Assembly (NCBI GenBank): GCA_023231265.1
Contig: JALNVT010000013.1
Span: 1 to 23,847 of the forward strand
Direction: 5' to 3'
DNA: 23,847 bases
From: Sphaerochaetaceae bacterium
GTDB lineage: Bacteria > Spirochaetota > Spirochaetia > Sphaerochaetales > Sphaerochaetaceae
This document shows positions 5,334 to 12,781 of this stretch, piece by piece. The first letter of the stretch is position 1, and each line of letters begins with the position of its first letter. A program made the position numbers and the translations under genes. The notes beneath the pieces were generated by a model. The model was given only the letters and a program-made list of their open reading frames with translations. It did not search any database and had not been told where the DNA came from.

Positions 5334-7784
5334 ATGAAACTTGTATTAGCAGAAAAACCAAGCGTAGGTCGAACCTTAGCTGCAGCATTGGGTTGTAACC
5401 ATAGAAATGATGGTTATAGCGAGGGTAATGGATACATCGTTACTTGGGCACTTGGACACTTAGTTGAATTATCTCAACCAGCAACATACGGCAGTCAATA
5501 TAAAAGATGGACTTATGCCTCTCTTCCAATATTGCCAAACAAATTAGAGGTTGAACCCATTGAAAATACCAAAGATCAATATAAAATTGTTAAATCCCTT
5601 ATTGAAAGAGATGATATTGAAAGTTTCATAATTGCTACAGATGCGGGTAGGGAAGGTGAATTGGTTGCACGTTGGATTTTGAAGTTATCATCCTACACAG
5701 GAAAGGTTCAAAGACTTTGGATAAGCAGTCAGACAGATTCTGCCATCAAAGAGGGCTTTGCCAAACTTAAAGATGGTGATGAATATTTGAATCTTTATAA
5801 AGCTGCTGAAAGCAGAGCTGCTGCCGATTGGTATGTGGGTATGAATGTTACAAGAGCTTTGACCACTCACTTTGATGCAAAAATGTCAGCCGGTCGTGTT
5901 CAGACACCAACTTTAGCAATCATGTGCAACCGTGAAGAAGAAATAGAGAGGTTTGAAGGCAATTTTTATTGGACTTTGAAAGCTGATTTTGGAGCATTTG
6001 AAGCTTCTTATTATACAGAAGAAAATACAATTAGAATTATGGGAGAAGACAATACCAAGGAAATTATTGGTAAAGTTGAAAATCACAAAGGAAAAGTTGT
6101 AAAAATTGAAGAAATGGAGAAAACTGAAAAATCTCCATTGGCATATGATCTGACCGAACTTCAAAGAGATGCCAATTTAAATTTGGGATTCAGTGCAAAG
6201 AAATCTTTGGATGTGCTTCAAAAACTTTATGAGTATCATAAAATAGTGACATACCCAAGAACAGATAGCAGATATATAACACATGATATTGTGGAAACAA
6301 TACCACTTAGACTTCTTGCATTGGAGCAGACTCCATTTGCAGCAAAAGCTCGATTCCTTGCAAAAGGCAACATGCATATTGATAAAGAAAGATTTGTTAG
6401 GGATGAGTTAGTTACTGACCACCATGCAATAATACCAACTGATCAGAAGGTAAATATATCAAGACTATCAGACGATGAGAAGCAACTTTGGCAGTTGATT
6501 GTCATCAGATTTCTGGAGGTACTTGAATCTGATTATGTTTATAAAACAGCAACAGTTGAGATTGATGTAAACAAATGCAAATTTAAAACAAGAATCACAA
6601 CACCTATATCACAGGGATACAGAGATATTGCTCGCATAATTGGACTCAGATCTACTGTTCCATCAGATGACAGTGAGACATCTTCTATTTTAACAAAGCT
6701 TAAAGAAAATGATGAACTTTCTGTTAGATCAATAAAAAGTCGCAGATGCAGTACTGAAGCTCCTAAAAGATACAATGATGCAACACTTTTATCTGCTATG
6801 GAGCACGCTGGAAGATTTGTTGAAGATTCTAACATCAAGAAGAATTTATCTGCAGGACTTGGAACACCTGCAACACGTGCAGATATAATTGAAAAATTGA
6901 TACACAACAACTATATAGAGAGAAGCAAAAGTAACGAACTTATTCCAACACCACGAGGTCGGGAGATTGTTCGTCTCGCACCATCATTGCTTAAATCACC
7001 GGAACTAACAGGAAAGTGGGAAGAGCGTCTGAGCAATATTGCAAAAGGGAAAGAAGATAATGAACTGTTCATAAAAGACATTAAAAATGTTGCAAGGCAG
7101 TTAGTCTCGAGTGTTGGAAGTTCTAAAGATAGCTTCTCCCCAAAGTTCACTGATTCTAAAAAATGTCCATTCTGTGGTGGTCAAATGATGAGCATTACAG
7201 ATGAATTTGGAAGAACTCATCATGTATGTCAAAAATTATCTTGCTCATATGAAGAGATGGAAGTAAAAAGAAGAGTTCCCTTAACAGAGAAAGAGATAGC
7301 AGATTTTAAAGAGAAAATGCCAAAAACAAAAAAGGTTGTTGTAGCTACCAAGAAAAAAGTGGTTGTGAAGAAGGTAAAACCTGTTATTAAGGTAAAAAAG
7401 GTACCAGATACATTCGATTCAAATGTAAAAGTTGCAGCAGCATCCTCTTCAAGCGCTTCTTATTTTTCGAACCTGAAAACTGCAACAGGTGCTACCAAGC
7501 CAACTTCAGTATTGAAGGGACAGCAGAAGGTCATGAAGGTCCAAAGTAACTCGATAAAAATTCCAAGTTATAAATATGAGACTGTAATAGAGGTTGTTAG
7601 AGATAGCAAACGAAATAGACGTCGTGGAGTGAGCAATCACATGGAAGAAAAAGATAATAGAAACTGGAACAACAACAAAAAACAGCATTCTTTCAATCAA
7701 TCAAGTGAGGGAGGCGCAACTTTTGCAGATTTGATAAAAGCCAGCGAGAGTCGTAAGAACAGACGAGATAAAAAAAGAAAGTAA
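5334..7784 (+). CDS. topB: DNA topoisomerase III (type IA)
   Basis: An 816-residue type IA topoisomerase of the TopB branch. It opens with the TOPRIM segment MKLVLAEKPSVGRTLAAALG and has TDAGREGELVARWI (acidic metal-binding residues), SAGRVQTPTLAIM and the active-site motif VTYPRTDSRY with Tyr307 as the nucleophile. The enzyme relaxes or decatenates DNA by passing a strand through a transient single-strand break. The core ends near residue 600; a zinc ribbon follows (Cys611, 614, 632, 637; C-x2-C...C-x4-C). Then comes an unusual tail of about 175 residues, rich in Lys/Val and later Ser/Asn/Arg, likely disordered and DNA-binding. The start is fixed by the upstream in-frame stop. It is monocistronic, with a strong terminator at 7800. 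TopB is often carried by mobile elements, but nothing here looks mobile. Confidence 0.95.
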   Translation: MKLVLAEKPSVGRTLAAALGCNHRNDGYSEGNGYIVTWALGHLVELSQPATYGSQYKRWTYASLPILPNKLEVEPIENTKDQYKIVKSLIERDDIESFIIATDAGREGELVARWILKLSSYTGKVQRLWISSQTDSAIKEGFAKLKDGDEYLNLYKAAESRAAADWYVGMNVTRALTTHFDAKMSAGRVQTPTLAIMCNREEEIERFEGNFYWTLKADFGAFEASYYTEENTIRIMGEDNTKEIIGKVENHKGKVVKIEEMEKTEKSPLAYDLTELQRDANLNLGFSAKKSLDVLQKLYEYHKIVTYPRTDSRYITHDIVETIPLRLLALEQTPFAAKARFLAKGNMHIDKERFVRDELVTDHHAIIPTDQKVNISRLSDDEKQLWQLIVIRFLEVLESDYVYKTATVEIDVNKCKFKTRITTPISQGYRDIARIIGLRSTVPSDDSETSSILTKLKENDELSVRSIKSRRCSTEAPKRYNDATLLSAMEHAGRFVEDSNIKKNLSAGLGTPATRADIIEKLIHNNYIERSKSNELIPTPRGREIVRLAPSLLKSPELTGKWEERLSNIAKGKEDNELFIKDIKNVARQLVSSVGSSKDSFSPKFTDSKKCPFCGGQMMSITDEFGRTHHVCQKLSCSYEEMEVKRRVPLTEKEIADFKEKMPKTKKVVVATKKKVVVKKVKPVIKVKKVPDTFDSNVKVAAASSSSASYFSNLKTATGATKPTSVLKGQQKVMKVQSNSIKIPSYKYETVIEVVRDSKRNRRRGVSNHMEEKDNRNWNNNKKQHSFNQSSEGGATFADLIKASESRKNRRDKKRK

Positions 7785-7799
7785 TAATCTTTAATAAAG

Positions 7800-7841
7800 A
7801 GACCATCATTGTTATGATTTTCATAATAGTGGTGGTCTTTT
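7800..7841 (+). terminator. Intrinsic terminator after topB
   Basis: An 18-bp stem (7800-7817 with 7821-7838; three G-T wobbles, TTT loop) followed by a short T-run at 7838-7841. It starts 15 bases after the topB stop codon and is the strongest terminator in the window on the plus strand. Confidence 0.88.
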
Positions 7842-8116
7842 AAATACCAAAAAATGCATTTAAAAATATTTCTATCGTAATTAAGAATTGCTCGAAAAAT
7901 TAAAATGTATACAAAATATATAAGGTAAACTAACAACATCTGGAAAATTGGATTGAGGATATAACGTTGTAAATAATTTAATTGATTATCACATAAAAGA
8001 ATAGATTATACTTTTATTCTATGATAGAGATTTATTTAGACTTTAAATATCTATAAAACCTCATGATGAACAGATATAAAGTATATAAAACGCTTTGTTA
8101 AACAATTAGATATGCA
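7842..8116. other. Non-coding AT-rich stretch between topB and dapB
   Basis: No convincing coding frame, RNA gene or repeat is seen here. The only structure is a weak inverted pair AGAATA/TATTCT (7998-8003 and 8015-8020). It is extremely A/T-rich. There is no sign of a lysine riboswitch upstream of the lysine operon. Confidence 0.5.
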
Positions 8117-8125
8117 TGTTATAAT
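8117..8125 (+). promoter_or_regulatory. Extended -10 promoter for the dap operon
   Basis: TGTTATAAT (TG at 8117-8118, TATAAT 8120-8125), preceded at 16 bases by TTAAAC or at 19 by TTGTTA. The 11-mer CATGTTATAAT is identical to the promoter core in front of the pseudouridine synthase gene. It implies a leader of about 65 bases, with GAGAGG as ribosome binding site before dapB. Confidence 0.5.
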
Positions 8126-8198
8126 AAAAACATTTTGTTATTATATAGACACTACTTATTATTTTTGGTATTCTCATTTTATTGAGAGGTAATTATAT

Positions 8199-8960
8199 AT
8201 GAATATAGCAATTGTTGGATTTGGAAAAATGGGCAACAAAATATATGAAGTGGCAAATAGCAAACATTATAATGTAGTTTCTATTGTTGATCCTTATAGC
8301 AAAGATGAGAAAATTAACAGTAAAGAGCTTAAGAAAGAAAGTCTAAATAACTGTGATGTTGTGATAGATTTTTCTCATCCCTCTTGTATTCAAGAAAATA
8401 TCAAATTTTATATTTCAAATGAAATCCCTGCAGTTATTGGTACAACCGGATGGTATGATGAAGTTGAAAACTTAAAAGTTTTTGCAAAAGACTATCCCAA
8501 CAGTAGCATAATCTACAGCGGAAACTTCTCAATTGGAGTGAGTCTTTATAGAGAAGTGGTGAAACTTGCTTCTTCCCTATTTGGTAAAACAGGCAGCTAT
8601 GATGTATTTGCTAATGAAATTCATCACCGCGAGAAAGCTGATTCACCATCTGGTACAGCAAAACTCATATCTGACATCATAGTTGAGAACTTTGATGGTA
8701 AAGATAAAGTTGTAACCGAAAGGCTTGATAGAAAAATCGAGCCAAATGAAATACATGTCTCATCCACACGCGGAGGTTGGATTCCAGGTACTCATACTGT
8801 GGTTTTTGATTCTCCTTTTGATTCAGTTGAACTGACTCATAGAGCTAGAACAAGAGATGGTTTTGCAATTGGTGCTGTACTTGCTGCAAATTGGTTGATT
8901 GGAAAGAAAGGTTTCTTCACATTAGATGATTTTGTAGAGACTCTTATAAATAATAGATAA
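8199..8960 (+). CDS. dapB: 4-hydroxy-tetrahydrodipicolinate reductase
   Basis: A 253-residue DapB. The N-terminal NAD(P)H fold has IVGFGKMG (5-12), then DVVIDFSHP, VIGTTGW and the catalytic-domain signature EIHHREKADSPSGTA (about 141-155), with His-His and the Lys/Ser-Gly-Thr that hold the substrate. It ends with the usual RTRDGFAIGAVLAANWL. It reduces the DapA product to tetrahydrodipicolinate in the lysine/diaminopimelate pathway. Length is normal to slightly short. GAGAGG lies upstream of ATG. It is first in the operon dapB-dapA-dapL-lysA-thioesterase, 21 bases ahead of dapA. The name is secure. Confidence 0.95.
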   Translation: MNIAIVGFGKMGNKIYEVANSKHYNVVSIVDPYSKDEKINSKELKKESLNNCDVVIDFSHPSCIQENIKFYISNEIPAVIGTTGWYDEVENLKVFAKDYPNSSIIYSGNFSIGVSLYREVVKLASSLFGKTGSYDVFANEIHHREKADSPSGTAKLISDIIVENFDGKDKVVTERLDRKIEPNEIHVSSTRGGWIPGTHTVVFDSPFDSVELTHRARTRDGFAIGAVLAANWLIGKKGFFTLDDFVETLINNR

Positions 8961-8981
8961 TTAAAATTAAGGAATAATAAA

Positions 8982-9902
8982 ATGATTGATACTTCAAAAT
9001 TTCATGGTGTTTTTACTGCAATGGTAACACCTTTTACAGAGAAAGATAATTTGGATACGGATGCTCTTAAAAAGTTGATTGATTTTCAAATTAATAATGG
9101 TGTAAGTGGCTTGGTTCCATGTGGTACTACCGGAGAATCTCCTACACTTAGTCATGATGAACACGATAGAGTGATCCAACTTACAGTTGAATATACTGCT
9201 GGACGTGTTCCTGTTATTGCAGGAACTGGTAGTAACTCAACTTCTGAAGCAATCAGATTGTCAAAACATGCTCAATGTGTTGGTGCAGATGCTGTATTGT
9301 TGGTGAATCCTTACTACAACAAACCAACTCAAAAGGGTCTATATTTGCACTTTAAAGCAATTGCAGACAGTGTGGATATTCCATGCATTGTTTATAACAT
9401 CAAAGGTAGAACTGGTGTAAATTTAGAGACTCCTACATTGATAAAATTGGCTCAGAATTGCCCAAATATCATAGCTGTTAAAGAAGCAAGTGGTGACCTT
9501 GTTCAAATGAAAAATGTTGTAGACAATACTGCAAAAGATTTTGTTGTTTTATCAGGTGATGATAACATCTCATTAGATTTAGTAGGATTTGGAGGCCAAG
9601 GTGTTGTTTCGGTAGCATCAAATCTATTTCCAAAATTGATGAGTGACATGCTACGTTATGGCCTTGAAGGCAACATGGAAGAGGCAAGAAAGATTGAAGC
9701 AGTATTGGCAGATTTCTTTAAAGTATGTTTTTTAGAAACAAATCCAATTCCTATCAAAACAGCTTTAGCTCAATATGGCTGGTGCAGAGAGAGCTTCAGA
9801 CTTCCATTATGTAATTTGGAAAGTGACGAACATAGACAAAAACTGATAAGTGTACTAAAAGAATTGGAAAACAATCCAATGGTACCAAATTTCAAAGCTT
9901 AG
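8982..9902 (+). CDS. dapA: 4-hydroxy-tetrahydrodipicolinate synthase
   Basis: A 306-residue DapA of the NAL/DHDPS TIM-barrel family. It condenses pyruvate with aspartate semialdehyde. Visible landmarks are GTTGESPTLS (48-57, Thr49/Thr50), the PYYNKP loop (Tyr112), VYN (Tyr138), Arg143 and the Schiff-base lysine in AVKEASGD (Lys167). One oddity is that the loop normally written YNVPGRT/YNIPSRT reads YNIKGRT, with Lys141 replacing Pro. AAGGAA precedes the ATG. Its stop overlaps the Shine-Dalgarno of dapL, so translation is coupled. Feedback control by lysine cannot be judged from the sequence. Confidence 0.95.
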   Translation: MIDTSKFHGVFTAMVTPFTEKDNLDTDALKKLIDFQINNGVSGLVPCGTTGESPTLSHDEHDRVIQLTVEYTAGRVPVIAGTGSNSTSEAIRLSKHAQCVGADAVLLVNPYYNKPTQKGLYLHFKAIADSVDIPCIVYNIKGRTGVNLETPTLIKLAQNCPNIIAVKEASGDLVQMKNVVDNTAKDFVVLSGDDNISLDLVGFGGQGVVSVASNLFPKLMSDMLRYGLEGNMEEARKIEAVLADFFKVCFLETNPIPIKTALAQYGWCRESFRLPLCNLESDEHRQKLISVLKELENNPMVPNFKA

Positions 9903-9912
9903 GAGAGATTTG

Positions 9913-11136
9913 ATGGCAACTATTAACGAGAATTTTAGCAAATTGGCAGCAGGATACTTATTTCCTGAAATTGCAAGAAGAACAAATAAATATTTAAATG
10001 AGAATCCTGGTGTTGATCTGATGAAACTTGGAATTGGTAATACTACAGAACCATTACCTCCTTCTTTGGTGAGAGCGATGAAAGATAAACTGGACTTATT
10101 ATCTAACAGAGAGACATATACTGGATACGGAGACGAACAAGGTGATACTGCATTGAGAGAAGCTCTTGTTGAGTATTACAAAAGATATGGCGTGAGTCTT
10201 GAAGCTACAGAATTTTTTGTAAGTGATGGCGCAAAAGCAGATGCTGCAAATATTCAAGAATTATTTGGCAAAGATAACATCATCGCAGTAGAGGACCCTG
10301 CATATCCTGTATATGTTGATTCAAATGTAGTGGGTGGTAGAACCCAAGGCTTTGATTCTGAAAACGAATGTTACAATAATTTTGTTTATCTCCCATGCAA
10401 TGCAGAAAATAAATTTATTCCTGAAGTTCCTGAATCAAAGGTAGATTTGATTTATCTATGCTCTCCAAACAATCCAACAGGCGCAGTTATGAGTCATTCA
10501 GAACTCAAAAAATTTGTTGATTATGCAAGAGAGAACAAAGCTATCATTATATTTGACAGTGCATACTGTGAGTATGTAAAAGATGAAAAACTTCCAAAAT
10601 CAATCTATGAAATTGAAGGCGCAAAGGAATGTGCTATTGAAATAAATAGCTTCAGCAAAAGTGCTGGGTTTACTGGAGTCAGACTGGGATGGTCAATTGT
10701 TCCAAAAAATCTTGTCAGTGAAAACAGTGCGGTTGGTGAGATCAATTCCATGTGGAATCGTCGTCAGTGCACTTTCTTCAATGGTGCATCAAACATAGCC
10801 CAAGCAGGTGGACTTGCAGCATTGAGTGGAGAGGGCCATAAAGAATGTATGGATCTTGTGGATTATTACATGGGAAATGCCAAAATCATCAAGGAAGGAC
10901 TTGAAAGTGTTGGTCTAACCTGTTTTGGTGGTGATAATTCCCCTTATATTTGGGCAAAGACTCCAAATAACATGACAAGTTGGGAGTTTTTTGACTTCCT
11001 ACTGAAAACATGTCATGTTGTAGTTACACCAGGTTCTGGGTTTGGTCCATCAGGAGAATCTTATATAAGAGTCTCTTCTTATGGACATAGAGAAAACGTG
11101 GAGAAAGCAATTGCTTCCATAAAGGAAAATATGTAA
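9913..11136 (+). CDS. dapL: LL-diaminopimelate aminotransferase
   Basis: A 407-residue fold-type I aminotransferase matching DapL in length and detail: NENFSKLAAGYLFPEIARR at the start, LGIGNTTEPLP, TYTGYGDEQGD, SPNNPTGAV (Asn187), FDSAYCEY and the PLP-lysine motif INSFSKSAGFTGVRLGW (Lys249, Arg257). DapL makes LL-diaminopimelate directly from tetrahydrodipicolinate and glutamate, bypassing the succinyl and acetyl routes. Its presence between dapA and lysA indicates the one-step variant. I chose ATG 9913; a TTG immediately before it (9910) is also in frame, but AGGAGAG at 9901-9907 fits the ATG. It is followed by lysA with a TAATG overlap. No dapD, dapE or dapC is seen. Confidence 0.95.
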   Translation: MATINENFSKLAAGYLFPEIARRTNKYLNENPGVDLMKLGIGNTTEPLPPSLVRAMKDKLDLLSNRETYTGYGDEQGDTALREALVEYYKRYGVSLEATEFFVSDGAKADAANIQELFGKDNIIAVEDPAYPVYVDSNVVGGRTQGFDSENECYNNFVYLPCNAENKFIPEVPESKVDLIYLCSPNNPTGAVMSHSELKKFVDYARENKAIIIFDSAYCEYVKDEKLPKSIYEIEGAKECAIEINSFSKSAGFTGVRLGWSIVPKNLVSENSAVGEINSMWNRRQCTFFNGASNIAQAGGLAALSGEGHKECMDLVDYYMGNAKIIKEGLESVGLTCFGGDNSPYIWAKTPNNMTSWEFFDFLLKTCHVVVTPGSGFGPSGESYIRVSSYGHRENVEKAIASIKENM

Positions 11137-12401
11137 TGAGTTTAAAAAATTTACCATTAGAAGATAAAGAATTACAGGATTTAATAAAGGATGTTCCAAC
11201 ACCATTTTATTTATATGATGAAAAAGCAATACTCAATAATGCTCAAAATTTTATAGATCTATTTAAATGGGCACCATCCTTCATAAATTATTTTGCAGTA
11301 AAAGCCTGTCCAAATCCATCAATCATGAAGAGATTGTTTGATTTAGGATTTGGTGCAGATTGTTCATCTTTACCAGAATTAGAATTATCGCATAAATGTG
11401 GTTTACCTGGTGCAAAGATGATGATGACAAGCAATGATACTCCAGATGAAGAATTTGTAAGAGCTTATGAACTTGGAGCAATAATAAACCTAGATGATAT
11501 AACTCATATTGAGGCAATGGAAAATGCTTTAGGTTGTGTTCCTGATACAATCTGTTTTAGATACAATCCAGGACCTGATAGAACAGGTAATGTGATCATT
11601 GGCAATCCTGTTGAAGCAAAATATGGAGTGACAAAAGATCAAATAATCGATTGTTACAGAATAATGAAAGAAAAAGGTGTTAAGCACTTTGGACTTCAAA
11701 CAATGGTAGCATCTAATGAACTTGATGGTGACTTCATCATTGAAACAGCACATATGCTCTTCTCTTTGACAAACAAAATTTATCAAGAGACAGGTGTGAA
11801 ACTAGAATTTGTAGATTTTGGTGGTGGTGTGGGAATACCTTATCAACCAGAACAGAATGAAATGGACGTTGAATATGTCAGTGAGCAAATTAAAGAACTT
11901 TATGACAATTTAATTGTTAGAAATCATCTGGACCCAATTCAAATTTCATTCGAACTTGGAAGATATATTCTTGGACCTTATGGATATCTTATTTCAAAGG
12001 TAAGACATGTAACTCATAAATACAAAGATTATGTTGGACTTGATTCTTGCATGGCTGATTTGATGAGACCAGCTCTTTATGGTTCTTATCATCACATAAG
12101 TGTTCTTGGAAAGAAAAATGATCCAAAGAATAAAATGTATGATGTAACAGGATCTCTTTGTGAGAACAATGATAAGTTTGCCATTGATAGAATGCTTCCT
12201 GAAGTAGAACGAGGAGATATTCTGGTACTTCATGATGCAGGAGCACATGGCCATGCAATGGGATTCAACTACAATGCAAAGCTTCGCCCCGCAGAATATT
12301 TGTTGACAAAAGATGGAACATTAAATATTATCAGACGCGCACAGACAATGGATGACTATTTTGAAACATTGAGATTTGACGGTGCGGAGGTTGAAGTTTG
12401 A
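11136..12401 (+). CDS. lysA: Diaminopimelate decarboxylase (divergent fold-III PLP enzyme)
   Basis: A 421-residue alanine-racemase-fold decarboxylase. It has the PLP lysine in NYFAVKACPNP (Lys56), FVDFGGGVGIPY (glycine loop), SFELGRYILG, LCENNDKF (Cys342, Glu343, Asp346) and HDAGAHGHAMGFNYN. Context (dapB, dapA, dapL, TAATG-coupled to dapL) makes diaminopimelate decarboxylase the best call, converting meso-DAP to lysine and CO2. The region that is normally GLHxHIGSQ reads GLQTMVASN (187-195), so the His that usually stacks on PLP is replaced. The GLQTMVASNE form may mark a LysA subgroup, but I could not check. An alternative is a related amino-acid decarboxylase (ornithine or arginine type); the lysine operon argues against it. 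Confidence 0.85.
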   Translation: MSLKNLPLEDKELQDLIKDVPTPFYLYDEKAILNNAQNFIDLFKWAPSFINYFAVKACPNPSIMKRLFDLGFGADCSSLPELELSHKCGLPGAKMMMTSNDTPDEEFVRAYELGAIINLDDITHIEAMENALGCVPDTICFRYNPGPDRTGNVIIGNPVEAKYGVTKDQIIDCYRIMKEKGVKHFGLQTMVASNELDGDFIIETAHMLFSLTNKIYQETGVKLEFVDFGGGVGIPYQPEQNEMDVEYVSEQIKELYDNLIVRNHLDPIQISFELGRYILGPYGYLISKVRHVTHKYKDYVGLDSCMADLMRPALYGSYHHISVLGKKNDPKNKMYDVTGSLCENNDKFAIDRMLPEVERGDILVLHDAGAHGHAMGFNYNAKLRPAEYLLTKDGTLNIIRRAQTMDDYFETLRFDGAEVEV

Positions 12402-12781
12402 GTGAATTCAAATTTGATGTAAGAGTGTATTTTTCCGATACTGATTGTGAAGGTATCGTTTATCATGGAAAATATTTGGATTTTGCAGAACATGCAAGAT
12501 CTGAAATGATTAAAGAAGTTGTAGACCAAGTTGATCTTTTAAACAATCATATAGGATTTGTTGTAAAAGAAATTAACATTGTCTATAACAAACCAGGGTT
12601 TTTGAATGACGATTTAGTTGTCAAAACAAAGTTGATTTCCAGTAAGAAGTTCTCAGTGACACTATCTCAGATAGTGTATCGAGGTGAGGAAGAGCTTTGT
12701 GATTTGACAGTTAAAATTGGTTGTATAAATTTGGACAGTAAAAGAATATTACCTATTTCTGATTACTTAAAAATAGATTAA
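12398..12781 (+). CDS. YbgC/FadM-like acyl-CoA thioesterase (hot-dog fold)
   Basis: A 127-residue 4HBT-type protein starting VYFSDTDCEGIVYHGKYLDFAEHAR (10-34), the family signature with Asp16 as catalytic candidate and Tyr22/His23 following. Length (about 130) fits YbgC. The start is a TTG at 12398, overlapping the lysA stop as TTGA, with a perfect GGAGG at 12386-12390 seven bases upstream. There is no in-frame ATG near. It is the last gene of the lysine operon. What acyl-CoA it cleaves and why it sits with lysine genes are unknown; YbgC in proteobacteria pairs with Tol-Pal. Its last bases also serve as the umuC stop. Confidence 0.85.
   Translation: MSEFKFDVRVYFSDTDCEGIVYHGKYLDFAEHARSEMIKEVVDQVDLLNNHIGFVVKEINIVYNKPGFLNDDLVVKTKLISSKKFSVTLSQIVYRGEEELCDLTVKIGCINLDSKRILPISDYLKID

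Noticed and set aside
5334..7784. topB as a sign of an integrated conjugative element
   Set aside because: TopB homologues occur on such elements, but no integrase, relaxase, transfer gene or attachment-site repeat is seen nearby and the flanks are ordinary chromosomal genes.
8126..8198. Possible lysine riboswitch or T-box leader in front of dapB
   Set aside because: The leader is only about 65 bases, A/T-rich and without the multi-stem layout that either element needs.
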